From positions 180,597 through 244,596 of the forward strand of contig JALWTS010000015.1 of NCBI GenBank assembly GCA_027077805.1: DNA of 64,000 nt. Reading direction: 5' to 3'. Positions 1 through 9,427 of the stretch are shown here, one piece after another; position 1 is the first letter of the stretch, and each line of letters begins with the position of its first letter. The position numbers were made by a program, and so were the translations under genes. Under the pieces are notes generated by a model. It was not told the DNA's origin and ran no database searches. It saw only the letters and a program-made list of their open reading frames with translations. The stretch is from Gammaproteobacteria bacterium (GTDB taxonomy: Bacteria > Pseudomonadota > Gammaproteobacteria > JABHGC01).

Positions 1-2846
1 TATTTATGGCAATGGCTCATGTGGTATTAAAAGAATTTTTTATTGAAAAGCAAGTGCCATATTTTCAAGAATATGCACGTTTATATACTGATTTGCCCAT
101 GCAAGTGATATTACGTCCAATTGATTCAACTGATTTGGATGATGTCAAGGCTTATGCTAGTGATAGATTTTTACGTGCCAGTGATTTTGACAATAGTTTA
201 GAGCAAACTAATCATCCCGAATGGAAAACCATTGTTTATGATCAAGATTCTCAAAGTTTTGTCTGTCCTAATGGTTCTATTGGTTTTCGTTGGGGGGAAG
301 ATGGCTTATGGAATTTAAAACCCCAAGTTGGACAACAATCAATTACGGCTGAACTGACTTGTTTAGGTCAGGAAGATGGCATAGTCATGGTTGGTTTTCC
401 AAACTTTAGCGAGGAACAAGCCAAACTCGATTATCATAAAGTCCCGGCTCGACAATTCACTATTAATGGTGAAACCGTTTGGATTGCCTCAGTATTTGAT
501 TTATTGGTGGCACAATATGGTGTGGATCGTGGGTTTGCGGATGATAATATTGCCAAAGATTATCAAGCAATCTCCGCTTATACGCCTGCTTGGCAAGAAA
601 CAGTGACAGGGGTGAAATCTGCGGATGTGATTCGTACCGCCAGAGAATTTGCCGATAATGCGGCTAAAACCAAAGGCAAATCTATGGTGATTTTAGGGGC
701 AGGGATTAATCATTGGTATCACAATGATATGAATTACCGGGCAATAATGAATTTATTACATCTCTGTGGTTGTGTCGGTCAAAGTGGCGGGGGGTGGGCT
801 CACTATGTAGGACAGGAAAAACTTCGTCCACAAGCAGGCTGGGCACCAATCGCTTTTGGCTTAGATTGGCATAAGCCCTCACGACAAATGAATGGTACTA
901 GCTTTTTTTATTTTCACACCGATCAATGGCGTTATGAACGAGTTGAGGCGGATCAACTTTTATCCCCTACGGCAAAAGCCAAATATAAAGGTCATCAATT
1001 AGCCGATTATAATATTATTGCCCAACGTTTAGGTTGGCTACCATCTGCCCCACATTTTAATCAAAGTCCCTTAGATTTATGCCAACAAGCCATTGATAAT
1101 GGGGCTGATTCTGAGCAAGCAATCAGTGATTATGTTGCCAAACAATGGACGGATGGTAAGCTGGAATTGGCCTATGAAGACATTGATAATCCTGTGAATT
1201 TTCCTAGAAATTTATTTGTGTGGCGTTCTAATTTATTAGGTTGTAGTGCCAAAGGCCATGAATATTTCTTAAAACACTTATTAGGGGCACAAAATGGCGT
1301 ATTAGGAGACGGCGAGGAAGGGCAATGTTGTCAAGAAATCAAATGGCATGAACAAGCCCCAATGGGTAAATTGGATTTATTAGTGGATATTAACTTTCGT
1401 TTAAATTCAACGGGGGCATATTCCGATATTATTTTACCCACCGCAACTTGGTATGAAAAACATGACTTAAATACTACCGATATGCATCCTTTTATTCATC
1501 CTTTATCCGAAGCCGTTGATCCCGGTTGGGAAAGTCGTACTGACTGGCAGATTTTTAAAGGTTTAGCCAAAGTCTTTTCCGAATTATCTGCCAAACATTT
1601 ATCAGGCACTTATAAGGATTTAGTCGCCGTGCCATTAATGCACGACTCGCCCACGGAACTAGGACAAGCTTTAGGGGTACAAGATTGGAAACATGATGAT
1701 AATATTGAGGCGATACAAGGTAAAAATATGCCTGTCTTAAAAGTTGTTGAACGCCAATTTACCGATACCTATAAAAAATATACAACCTTAGGGCCATTAT
1801 TGCGAGATCAAGGCAATCAAGTCAAAGGCATTGCATGGGATACCACTGAAGAATATGAATTTTTAGAAAAATTAAATTATACCGAAATGGAAGCAGGGGT
1901 CAGTCAGGGTTTCCCATCATTAGCCGATGATATTGCCGTCTGTGAAGCGATTTTGTCCTTAGCACCTGAAACCAATGGTGAAGTCGCTTATAAAGGCTGG
2001 CAAGCCTTAAGCAAAAAAACAGGCTTGGAGCATACCCATTTATCTAGCACTCGACGGGATGACAAAATTCGATTTCGTGATATTCAAGCGCAACCTCGTA
2101 AAATTATTACCGCTCCAACTTGGAGTGGCATTGAATCAGAAGAAGTGAGTTATACCGCCGCTTATACCAATATTCATGAGTATATTCCATTTCGTACTTT
2201 AACCGGACGAGCCCAGTTTTATCAGGATCATGAATGGATGTTGGACTTTGGTGAAGGCTTTTGTTGTTTTCGACCACCTGTGGATTTAAAAGACACGCAA
2301 GCCATGCCCGATATATTAAAAGACAAACCTCATTTGAGACTGAATTGGATTACTCCCCATAGTAAATGGGGGATTCATAGCACTTATAATGATAACCAAC
2401 GTATGTTAAATCTCAGTCGTGGTGGACCTGTCGTTTGGGTGGCGGAAGTTGATGCTAAATCTATTGGCTTAAAAGATAATGATTGGGTAGAAGCCGTGAA
2501 TGCTAATGGGGCGACTGTGGCGAGAGTGGTGGTAAGTCAACGTATTCCGAAAGGGGCGGCGATTATGTATCATGCCCAAGAAAAAATTATCAATGTCCCT
2601 GGTTCACCGACCACTGAAAAGCGTGGGGGTATTTTAAATAGTGTCACCAGAGTCATTGTAAAACCAACGCATATGATTGGTGGCTATGCCCAATTGGCTT
2701 ATAGCTTTAATTATTATGGCACAGTGGGATCACAACGGGATGAATATGTCTTACTACACAAAATTGATGATGATAGGATTGATTGGCTAGAACGAGAGTT
2801 AACCCCTGAAAAAGAACAACAGCGAAACCCTGCGGTTTTGAAATGA
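1..2846 (+). CDS. narG: Respiratory nitrate reductase alpha subunit (3' part)
   Basis: Catalytic subunit of the membrane-bound quinol:nitrate reductase; it reduces nitrate to nitrite at a molybdopterin-guanine-dinucleotide centre on the cytoplasmic side. The reading frame is open to the left edge, so the first Met at base 6 is internal. About 300 N-terminal residues, including the FS0 iron-sulfur ligands and the Mo-ligating Asp, lie outside the window. The visible 946 residues align with E. coli NarG throughout: NPEWKT, NGSIGFRWGE, GAGINHWYHNDMNYR, GQSGGGWAHYVGQEKLRPQ, YSDIILPTATWYEK, IRFRDIQAQPRKII, GGPVVWVAE and the C-terminal MIGGYAQLAYSFNYYGTVGS. No frameshift or stop interrupts it. It is followed 36 bases later by narH, whose start has a strong ribosome site (aaggagag). 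Family assignment is certain; only completeness is unknown. Confidence 0.97.
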   Translation, partial: FMAMAHVVLKEFFIEKQVPYFQEYARLYTDLPMQVILRPIDSTDLDDVKAYASDRFLRASDFDNSLEQTNHPEWKTIVYDQDSQSFVCPNGSIGFRWGEDGLWNLKPQVGQQSITAELTCLGQEDGIVMVGFPNFSEEQAKLDYHKVPARQFTINGETVWIASVFDLLVAQYGVDRGFADDNIAKDYQAISAYTPAWQETVTGVKSADVIRTAREFADNAAKTKGKSMVILGAGINHWYHNDMNYRAIMNLLHLCGCVGQSGGGWAHYVGQEKLRPQAGWAPIAFGLDWHKPSRQMNGTSFFYFHTDQWRYERVEADQLLSPTAKAKYKGHQLADYNIIAQRLGWLPSAPHFNQSPLDLCQQAIDNGADSEQAISDYVAKQWTDGKLELAYEDIDNPVNFPRNLFVWRSNLLGCSAKGHEYFLKHLLGAQNGVLGDGEEGQCCQEIKWHEQAPMGKLDLLVDINFRLNSTGAYSDIILPTATWYEKHDLNTTDMHPFIHPLSEAVDPGWESRTDWQIFKGLAKVFSELSAKHLSGTYKDLVAVPLMHDSPTELGQALGVQDWKHDDNIEAIQGKNMPVLKVVERQFTDTYKKYTTLGPLLRDQGNQVKGIAWDTTEEYEFLEKLNYTEMEAGVSQGFPSLADDIAVCEAILSLAPETNGEVAYKGWQALSKKTGLEHTHLSSTRRDDKIRFRDIQAQPRKIITAPTWSGIESEEVSYTAAYTNIHEYIPFRTLTGRAQFYQDHEWMLDFGEGFCCFRPPVDLKDTQAMPDILKDKPHLRLNWITPHSKWGIHSTYNDNQRMLNLSRGGPVVWVAEVDAKSIGLKDNDWVEAVNANGATVARVVVSQRIPKGAAIMYHAQEKIINVPGSPTTEKRGGILNSVTRVIVKPTHMIGGYAQLAYSFNYYGTVGSQRDEYVLLHKIDDDRIDWLERELTPEKEQQRNPAVLK

Positions 2847-2882
2847 TACTCGGGACAAATAGGACAAATTAAGGAGAGAAGA

Positions 2883-4424
2883 ATGAGAATTCGGGCACAA
2901 ATTGCCATGATCATGAATTTAGATAAATGTATTGGTTGTCATACTTGCTCTGTGACTTGCAAAAACGTATGGACCAATCGGGCAGGGGTGGAATATGCTT
3001 GGTTTAATAATGTTGAAAGTAAACCAGGGATTGGTTATCCCCAACATTGGGAAGATCAAGAAAAATGGCGTGGGGGTTGGCAGTTAAAAAAGGGTAAATT
3101 GGAATTAAAATCAGGCACTCGTTTAACTCGTTTGGTTAATATCTTTGCCAATCCCGATATGCCTGAAATTGATGATTATGGCGAACCTGTCACCTATGAC
3201 TATTCGCATTTGCAAACCAGTCCATTAGCTGAAGCCGCCCCTACGGCAAGACCACGTTCTTTAATTGATGGTCAACGGGTAGAAAAATTGCATTGGGGCA
3301 GTAATTGGGAAGATGATTTAGCCGGTGAATTTTCGGAACGCAGTCAAGATGTGAATTTTACCGAAGTCAATAAACAAATGTATGCCGATTTTGAAAATAC
3401 CTTTCATTTATATTTACCCAGAATTTGTAATCATTGTTTAAATCCATCTTGTGTGGCTTCCTGTCCTTCAGGGTCTTTATATAAACGGGAAGAAGATGGC
3501 ATTGTATTAGTGGATCAAGATAAATGTCGTGGTTGGCGAATGTGTGTTTCTGCCTGTCCTTATAAAAAGATTTATTACAACTGGGAATCGGGCAAAGCGG
3601 AAAAATGTTTGTTTTGTTACCCTAGAGTTGAATCAGGTATGCCAACGGTTTGTTCTGAAACCTGTGTCGGACGGATTCGTTATATGGGAGTCATGTTATA
3701 TGATGCGGATGCCATTGAACAAACTGCCAGTGCTGAAAATGAAGAAGATTTATATCAACAACATTTAAATTTGTTTTTAGATCCCAATAATCCTGAGATT
3801 ATCAAACTGGCTAAGGAACAAGGGATTCCGCATTCTTGGTTAGAAGCCGCCCAAAAATCACCCATTTATAAAATGGCAGTAGAATGGAAAGTGGCTTTAC
3901 CTTTACATCCTGAGTTTCGTACCTTACCAATGGTTTGGTATGTACCCCCATTATCGCCTGTGCAATCACAAATTGATCAAGGCAATTTACCCACACAGGG
4001 GGATGGTATGATGCCAACCCCAGATATTTTGCGTATTCCATTGCAATATTTAGCGAATTTATTTACCGCAGGTGATGAAACCGCCGTGTATCAGTCATTA
4101 AGTCGCTTAATGGCATTACGCAGTTATCAACGTAGTAAACATGTGGAAGGTGAAACCAAGCAAGAAGTCTTAGATAAGGTTGGTTTAACGGTAGAACAAG
4201 TGGAACAAATGTATCGTTATATGGCCATAGCTAACTATGAAGATAGGTTTGTGATTCCTACCGGACATGAAGAATTACGCAATAAAGATAGTTATGCTTT
4301 ACAAGGTTATAATGGCATTAGTTTTGATGGGACTTCTAAGGGGACTCATCCATTTAATGCCTTTCCTAAGCAACGTTCGGCTTCGGTATTTGTTGATCTG
4401 CCTAAAAGCAGTAATAAAGGTTAA
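2883..4424 (+). CDS. narH: Respiratory nitrate reductase beta subunit
   Basis: Electron-transfer subunit that carries electrons from the NarI hemes to NarG. Four iron-sulfur clusters are visible: C16-C19-C22-C26; C182-C185-C190-C194; C215-W218-C221-C225, where Trp replaces one Cys as expected for the [3Fe-4S] cluster; and C242-C245-C257-C261. The NarH signatures WTNRAGVEYAWFNNVESKPG and MVWYVPPLSPVQSQ are intact. At 513 residues it has the usual family length. The start is supported by aaggagaga 6 bases upstream. It is the second gene of the narGHJI operon, with narJ 9 bases downstream. Confidence 0.98.
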   Translation: MRIRAQIAMIMNLDKCIGCHTCSVTCKNVWTNRAGVEYAWFNNVESKPGIGYPQHWEDQEKWRGGWQLKKGKLELKSGTRLTRLVNIFANPDMPEIDDYGEPVTYDYSHLQTSPLAEAAPTARPRSLIDGQRVEKLHWGSNWEDDLAGEFSERSQDVNFTEVNKQMYADFENTFHLYLPRICNHCLNPSCVASCPSGSLYKREEDGIVLVDQDKCRGWRMCVSACPYKKIYYNWESGKAEKCLFCYPRVESGMPTVCSETCVGRIRYMGVMLYDADAIEQTASAENEEDLYQQHLNLFLDPNNPEIIKLAKEQGIPHSWLEAAQKSPIYKMAVEWKVALPLHPEFRTLPMVWYVPPLSPVQSQIDQGNLPTQGDGMMPTPDILRIPLQYLANLFTAGDETAVYQSLSRLMALRSYQRSKHVEGETKQEVLDKVGLTVEQVEQMYRYMAIANYEDRFVIPTGHEELRNKDSYALQGYNGISFDGTSKGTHPFNAFPKQRSASVFVDLPKSSNKG

Positions 4425-4433
4425 AGGTGGACT

Positions 4434-4952
4434 ATGTTATATAAATTACTTTCATTATTGTTGCAATATCCTAATCGAGAACTTTATCAAGCACTACCCG
4501 TATTACAGTCTGACGTGAAAACGGGGAAGAATTTAACTTCCGTTGAACAACAAGTCTTATTTGATTGGTTGAGTTGGGCAGGTTCGCAAGCATTAATGGA
4601 TTGGCAATCTTGTTATGTTGATACCTTTGATTTTAGTCCAGAAAATTGTTTGTATCTTACTTACCATTTATATAAAGACGATAGGGACAGGGGGTTGGCT
4701 TTAGTGGAATTGTCCGAGCATTATCAGCAAGCGGGTTTTGATTTATCGCAATCTAAAGAACTTCCGGATTATTTACCCGTAATTTTGGAATATACCAGCA
4801 GTTTAGACGCAACTGAAGCCCAGTTTTTCTTACATCCTATGTTAAAAGTGGTTCAAACTATGGTGGATAACTTGCAAAAACTGTCTAGTCCATATGCAAC
4901 ATTACTGCAATTATTAGTAGAACACAATCATCTAAGTAAAAAGGTGGCATAG
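4434..4952 (+). CDS. narJ: Nitrate reductase molybdenum cofactor assembly chaperone
   Basis: TorD/NarJ-family chaperone that binds apo-NarG and promotes insertion of the Mo cofactor before membrane docking; it is not part of the final enzyme. At 172 residues it is shorter than E. coli NarJ (about 236), mainly at the C-terminus. The helical NarJ core is recognisable: LLSLLLQYPNRELY at the N-terminus, DFSPENCLYLTYHLYKDDRD and the LPDYLPVILEY segment typical of the family. The start follows aaaggtgg. It sits between narH and narI with a 2-base gap to narI, which fixes its identity. Confidence 0.93.
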   Translation: MLYKLLSLLLQYPNRELYQALPVLQSDVKTGKNLTSVEQQVLFDWLSWAGSQALMDWQSCYVDTFDFSPENCLYLTYHLYKDDRDRGLALVELSEHYQQAGFDLSQSKELPDYLPVILEYTSSLDATEAQFFLHPMLKVVQTMVDNLQKLSSPYATLLQLLVEHNHLSKKVA

Positions 4953-4954
4953 TC

Positions 4955-5647
4955 ATGGATTTACATTATTTTCTTTATGGTATTTATCCGTATATTGTTT
5001 TAGCCGTATTTTTATTAGGCAGTTGGTTACGATTTGACTATGCCCAATATTCTTGGAAATCCGATTCCAGCCAATTATTATCCAAGCGTTATTTGCGATT
5101 AGGCAGTAATTTATTTCATGTTGGGGTATTAGTGTTATTTTTGGGGCATTTTGCAGGCTTAGTCATGCCAGTGGAATTATGGCATAGTTTAGGCATCAGT
5201 GATTTAACCCACCAATGGATTGCCATTATTGCGGGTACGATTTTTGGTATGATGGCATTAGCGGGTGCGATTATTTTGTTAATTCGACGCTTAACAAATT
5301 CCAGAGTAAAGGCTACTAGTCGCTTTATGGATATTTTTATTTTAATTTGGTTGATTTTAACCTTATTGGCAGGCTTATCCACCTTACCTGCCTCTATTCA
5401 TCATGCCTATGAAAATGACCCTTCAGTGATGTTGGTTTTAGGGGAGTGGGTACAAAGTGGTTTATCGCTACAAATTCAGTCAGCCTTATTAAATGAAGTG
5501 GATTGGGTGTTTAAAATTCATTTGTTTTTTGGCTTAACCGTATTTTTATTATTTCCATTTTCACGGTTAGTTCATATTTGGAGTGCACCCTTAGGCTATC
5601 TCATGCGTGCTTACCAAATTGTACGGCGTAAACCTCGAACATTATGA
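4955..5647 (+). CDS. narI: Respiratory nitrate reductase gamma subunit (cytochrome b)
   Basis: Membrane anchor that oxidises quinol and passes electrons through two b hemes to NarH. Five hydrophobic segments can be seen in 230 residues, the normal size. The four expected axial heme ligands are present as two pairs: H55 and H65 in the second segment (FHVGVLVLFLGHFAGL), and H189 and H207 in the last one (FKIHLFFGL...SRLVHIWSAP). It ends the narGHJI operon. There is no clear hairpin terminator before the hemerythrin gene 66 bases on, so co-transcription is possible. Confidence 0.97.
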   Translation: MDLHYFLYGIYPYIVLAVFLLGSWLRFDYAQYSWKSDSSQLLSKRYLRLGSNLFHVGVLVLFLGHFAGLVMPVELWHSLGISDLTHQWIAIIAGTIFGMMALAGAIILLIRRLTNSRVKATSRFMDIFILIWLILTLLAGLSTLPASIHHAYENDPSVMLVLGEWVQSGLSLQIQSALLNEVDWVFKIHLFFGLTVFLLFPFSRLVHIWSAPLGYLMRAYQIVRRKPRTL

Positions 5648-5713
5648 ATATTAGTTGATTAAGTTACTCTAATATACTAATATATTGGGTTAGTTATTAG
5701 GGAGAGAATTATC

Positions 5714-6244
5714 ATGTTATTACAAGTCCAACCCAAAGATTATTTTGCGGATGGTTATCAAGTTTTATGGGATTACCATCAATGTTTTTTATATTATATT
5801 AGTGAATTAAAGCATGTTGAACGACGATTTTATCAACAAACCATTGCGAGTGATACAAATTATCAACAAAAAATACAGCAAATGGTGATGTTTTTAGAAG
5901 ATGCCATGTTTCAGCATCATAAAGATGAGGAATTGTGTTTGTTTCCTTATTTAAAACAATATTCCTACTTGGTCGATGGCATGTTGGCTGTTTTAGAAAA
6001 TGATCATCGTGATTTAGAACAAATTTGGCAAGAATTAGCCGCATTTTTATCCAGTCCTAGCACGATTGGTGAAAACGAGCGTTTTATTAAAGTCAGTCAA
6101 ACTTATCGGCGTTGGTTAGAACAACATATTGCCCGAGAAAATGATAATTTTTTACCTGAAGTCAGAAGCATTTTATTACCCGAGCAATGGTATGAAATTG
6201 GTAAAAAAATGGAAGGCTTACGTCATTATCAAGGCATTGTTTAA
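5714..6244 (+). CDS. Hemerythrin-like HHE domain protein
   Basis: Four-helix bundle protein of the hemerythrin HHE family, which binds a di-iron site and in various relatives senses or carries O2 or NO, or repairs iron-sulfur clusters. Candidate ligands are H22 in an N-terminal helix, the HHKDEE motif near residues 64-69, H98 in ENDHRDLEQ, and the HIAREN motif in the last helix. At 176 residues it is a single domain with no membrane segment or DNA-binding part. It has its own ribosome site (agggagaga) and lies 66 bases after narI in the same direction. That position suggests a link to nitrate or NO metabolism; the exact role cannot be read from the sequence. Confidence 0.85.
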   Translation: MLLQVQPKDYFADGYQVLWDYHQCFLYYISELKHVERRFYQQTIASDTNYQQKIQQMVMFLEDAMFQHHKDEELCLFPYLKQYSYLVDGMLAVLENDHRDLEQIWQELAAFLSSPSTIGENERFIKVSQTYRRWLEQHIARENDNFLPEVRSILLPEQWYEIGKKMEGLRHYQGIV

Positions 6245-6295
6245 TAAATTCAACTTGATTTGAACAGGTATTATTTGCCATAGCAAAAATAGGCA

Positions 6296-6838
6296 TCATA
6301 AAACCAACCCAATCTCCTCAATCTTTTGTCCGACCTCTACAGGCAATTGACGAAATCCTTGTTTCAAAGATTTTTGAAATGACTTACGATAGGCAATCGC
6401 AACTTCATAAGTTTGAACGAGTAAATCAGGTTGGGTTTCTAATAACACTTCAATAATTAACTGTGCTTGGAGTAAATCTTTTTTGCGTTTTAGGCGATCA
6501 ATTGCGGTACGTCTTTGGCTAATTACGATTTTGTGTCATGCAAACCGAGCAGGATTAGGGATATTGACTAAAATACCATGTTGATAGGGGATGATTGCGG
6601 GTTCAATATCGTCAAATAAAAAATCCATAAATCTTAATGGTTTTGCATGTCGTTTAAAACTTTCAATATAAATAGCTTTTGTGTAACCAATTTTGGCAGT
6701 TAAATACCAGTAATCTTTGTTTTTAATACGTTTTTTACTAAAAGAAATGCCATGACCATGAGATACAGGTTGCATACAGTAGCGAAGTAAATCCGCATAA
6801 TTGGTTTGTAATCCAAGCTCAAAAAATTCAAAGTTCAT
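6296..6838 (-). pseudogene. Broken GSU2403-type nucleotidyltransferase gene
   Basis: The minus-strand frame from 6838 encodes 100 residues that match the ends, but not the middle, of GSU2403-family nucleotidyltransferase-fold proteins. The N-terminal ISFSKKRIKNKDYWYLTAK segment passes almost directly into PLRFMDFLFDDIEPAIIP and VNIPNPARFA. A TGA stop (6536-6538) then interrupts the frame. Beyond it the same frame stays open for 79 more codons, HKIVISQRRTAIDRLKRKKD onward, which is the normal continuation in this family, until TGA at 6296-6298. So the gene shows a large internal deletion of the nucleotidyltransferase core plus a nonsense codon. I read these as decay; a sequencing error could explain the stop but not the missing core. 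Confidence 0.8.
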
Positions 6839-6899
6839 CAGTTATATGAATGTTATACTACATTTTTTATTTTTTGTAGTATAACCAAATTTACAGTCA

Positions 6900-7367
6900 T
6901 TACCAATCTTTAAACGGATGTTTAAGCAGTGAAACATTATAATATCTAGGATCATCAGAGACTTCTTCGCCTAACCAGTCAGGGCGGGGATATTTTTGAT
7001 CGGCTGAATTAAGTTCAATTTCAGCAACGACCAAGCCTTGATTCTCACCTGCAAACACATCGACTTCCCATACAAACTCTTGATCTTTAATATAGTAACG
7101 AGTTTTTTCAATCATAGGTTTTTGACACAGTTCTGCCAAAATTTCTTGGGCATCTTGTAGGGGGATGGGATATTCATATTCTTTACGAGTAAGCGCTAAA
7201 GTCGTAGATTTTATATTTAAATGAGCCGACTCACCTGAAATCCTCACCCGAATTGAACTATGTTCACTGCCAGATAAATAGCCTTGCACTAAATGTTTTT
7301 GTTTAGTAACTTGGCTTTTCCAATTGTCATTTTTCACTAAAAATTTACGTTCAATTTCAGTTGCCAT
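6900..7367 (-). CDS. CYTH domain protein (inorganic triphosphatase-like)
   Basis: Single-domain CYTH/triphosphate tunnel metalloenzyme of 155 residues. The diagnostic ExExK motif is at the very N-terminus (E4-I-E6-R-K8, then FLV), followed by the alternating charged strands expected of the tunnel: SIRVRISGESAHLNIKS, LTRKEYEYPIP, KTRYYIKDQEFVWEVDVF and LVVAEIELNS. Small bacterial members of this type hydrolyse tripolyphosphate; some relatives are class IV adenylate cyclases. The absence of a CHAD domain argues for the short triphosphatase type. Function beyond the family is not certain. Confidence 0.88.
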   Translation of the reverse strand: MATEIERKFLVKNDNWKSQVTKQKHLVQGYLSGSEHSSIRVRISGESAHLNIKSTTLALTRKEYEYPIPLQDAQEILAELCQKPMIEKTRYYIKDQEFVWEVDVFAGENQGLVVAEIELNSADQKYPRPDWLGEEVSDDPRYYNVSLLKHPFKDW

Positions 7368-7408
7368 TGATTTTCCTTAGTTTTTTTATGGTTTTATTGG
7401 ATCAGTGC

Positions 7409-7765
7409 TTATTTTACAGGGCCAGATATCATCCATTTTTCTTTGTCAAAATAATAATATTGATCACCATTGCTATAAGTTTGGCGAATTAAAGGAACTT
7501 TATCATTGATTTTGGGAATAGGGCGAGTAATGGGAATTACCATGGTTTTATTATTGCTTAATCGCACTCTAGCATAATAGCTGACTGTGCCATGACGACG
7601 ACCTTCTATTGTGGCAATATGTTCAACCACGCCAAAACTTGCCTCAGAATTAAGCAGTTGTGAAGGTTCATTATCTTGCCATAATGCCCAAATAAACAAC
7701 GGTATTAGGGCGATGGCTAAACCCCAAGCTCTTGCATGACGATAAGCGATATGATCAAACATCAT
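7409..7765 (-). CDS. Small single-pass membrane protein, unknown function
   Basis: 118 residues with one hydrophobic segment (about 13-29, AWGLAIALIPLFIWALW) followed by a soluble part of about 85 residues rich in beta strands: VSYYARVRLSNNKTMVIPI and a C-terminal DQYYYFDKEKWMISGP. The topology suggests an anchored periplasmic domain. I do not recognise a family. It lies 41 bases upstream of the CYTH gene on the same strand and could be co-transcribed with it. Two adjacent Met codons begin the frame; the first is given. Confidence 0.6.
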   Translation of the reverse strand: MMFDHIAYRHARAWGLAIALIPLFIWALWQDNEPSQLLNSEASFGVVEHIATIEGRRHGTVSYYARVRLSNNKTMVIPITRPIPKINDKVPLIRQTYSNGDQYYYFDKEKWMISGPVK

Positions 7766-7825
7766 TAGATTAGTCTCATTATTAATAATAAGGTAATTGT
7801 GGTGGATGATTCAATAGAAAGCAAG

Positions 7826-8929
7826 CTACTGTTGTTGTAGTCTAACAGGCAAACGCCGTGAACCCCAATGTCCTGCTTTATCGGCAAAATGTCCTGCACA
7901 AGCGGTATGACAAGCCGAACAATGACCATTCGTTAAATTCCATGCGGTAATGGTATAACCTGCTCGTCCAATTAATAACTGGCCACAATGATGGCAATAG
8001 GTTGAACCTGTATGTACATCGCTAATATTGCCTGTATAGGCATAACGAATACCATTTTTCAAGGCAATTTCTCTGGCTTTATATAGGGTGGATGCAGGGG
8101 TTCTAGTTTTATCTAACATTTTCCAATCGGGATGAAAGGCGGTAAAGTGGATTGGGACATCTACGCCTAAATGTTCGACTATCCATTGGGTCATAGCGTG
8201 TAATTCTTGTTCGGAATCATTTTCATCAGGAATTAACAAAGTTGTCAATTCTAGCCATGTATTAGTATGATGTTTAATATAAATTAAGGTCTCTAATACT
8301 TCTTGCAAATGGCCACCCGTTATTTTCCAATAAAATTTTTCACTAAAGGCTTTGAGATCGACATTCGCTGCATCCATATATTGAAAAAATTCTTCTCTGG
8401 CTTGATCTGTCATATAAGCTGCGGTTACTGCCACTGAATAAATACCTAATTGTTGACAAGCCTTTGCGGTATCAACGGCATATTCTAAAAAAATCACAGG
8501 ATCATTATAAGTATAAGCAATACTCGAACAGCCCAATTTTTTTGCGGCTTGGGCTAAGGTTTGTGGCAAGGCTCGATCGGCTAAAGTATCCATTTGTCGA
8601 GATTTACTCATATCCCAATTTTGACAAAACTTACACGCCAGATTACAACCAGCCGTGCCAAAGGATAAAATCGGCGTTCCTGGGTAAAAATGATTTAAGG
8701 GTTTTTTTTCAATCGGATCAACACAAAAGCCACTGGAACGACCATAGGTGGTCAATACGATTTGATTATTTTGTCTTGCTCGTACAAAACATAAAGCTCG
8801 TTGCCCTTCTTTAAGTTTACAGGCACGGGGACACAAATCGCATTGAATCCGCCCATCATCCAAATAATGCCAGTAACGACCTGCAACAATACTGGGATCA
8901 TTGCTATTAATGTCAATATTAGTATTCAT
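7826..8929 (-). CDS. amrS: AmmeMemoRadiSam-system radical SAM enzyme
   Basis: Radical SAM protein of the AmrS/PflA-like family found with AMMECR1 and Memo proteins; its substrate is not established. The cluster motif CxxxCxxC is C95-C99-C102 (GCNLACKFCQNWDMSK). The N-terminal Cys set C30/C33/C37/C47 (CDLCPRACKLKEGQRALC) and GRSSGFCVDPIEKKPLNHF are typical. The C-terminus has two CxxC-type pairs (TYCHHCG and GHCSACHTAC). I chose the ATG at 8929 (367 residues) because the family starts about ten residues before RYWHYLDDG. The upstream ATG at 8983 would overlap queF and adds a low-complexity leader. No AMMECR1 or Memo partner is in the window. Confidence 0.9.
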   Translation of the reverse strand: MNTNIDINSNDPSIVAGRYWHYLDDGRIQCDLCPRACKLKEGQRALCFVRARQNNQIVLTTYGRSSGFCVDPIEKKPLNHFYPGTPILSFGTAGCNLACKFCQNWDMSKSRQMDTLADRALPQTLAQAAKKLGCSSIAYTYNDPVIFLEYAVDTAKACQQLGIYSVAVTAAYMTDQAREEFFQYMDAANVDLKAFSEKFYWKITGGHLQEVLETLIYIKHHTNTWLELTTLLIPDENDSEQELHAMTQWIVEHLGVDVPIHFTAFHPDWKMLDKTRTPASTLYKAREIALKNGIRYAYTGNISDVHTGSTYCHHCGQLLIGRAGYTITAWNLTNGHCSACHTACAGHFADKAGHWGSRRLPVRLQQQ

Positions 8930-8949
8930 GCTATAATTATAGCGAATAT

Positions 8950-9339
8950 TTATGGCAGTTGAAGCACGGGTTGAGCTTGCCATTGTGGATGGCGATAGTC
9001 AGCAATCACATTCGTTGCAATGCCTCCACGCACATAAAATTCTGATTTGAGTCGCATAAATCTAGGCTGGCAGGCAGTGACCAAATCATTTAAAATTTGA
9101 TTCGTTACCGCTTCATGAAATGCCCCTTGTTGACGATAAGACCAGATATATAATTTTAATGATTTTAATTCAATACAACTTTGTTCTGGAATGTAATACA
9201 AATACAAAGTGGCAAAATCGGGTTGACCCGTTTTAGGACATAAACAAGTAAATTCTGGAATCGTAATTTCTATGCTATAATCCCTGTCAGGATTGGGGTT
9301 TGGAAAAATTTCTAAGGTTTTTGTTGCGTCGGTTGGCAT
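8950..9339 (-). CDS. queF: NADPH-dependent 7-cyano-7-deazaguanine reductase
   Basis: QueF reduces preQ0 to preQ1 in queuosine biosynthesis. At 129 residues it is the short unimodular (Bacillus-type) form. The catalytic Cys is C34 in [10 protein letters not shown], with the catalytic Asp at D41. The substrate/NADPH motif [20 protein letters not shown] is intact, as is the C-terminal [16 protein letters not shown]. It lies 20 bases upstream of amrS on the same strand and probably shares its transcript. No other queuosine genes are nearby. Confidence 0.95.
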   Translation of the reverse strand: MPTDATKTLEIFPNPNPDRDYSIEITIPEFTCLCPKTGQPDFATLYLYYIPEQSCIELKSLKLYIWSYRQQGAFHEAVTNQILNDLVTACQPRFMRLKSEFYVRGGIATNVIADYRHPQWQAQPVLQLP

Positions 9340-9427
9340 ATGTTGTTCTCATTAAAAACTCGCCATTATATCAAATAATATGACAAATTCATTACTATGC
9401 GATTGCAAACCGATGACAATTTCTGAG

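Noticed and set aside
1..50. Start of narG at the first Met in the window
   Set aside because: E. coli NarG has about 300 residues before this point and the frame is open to the edge, so the gene is cut by the window.
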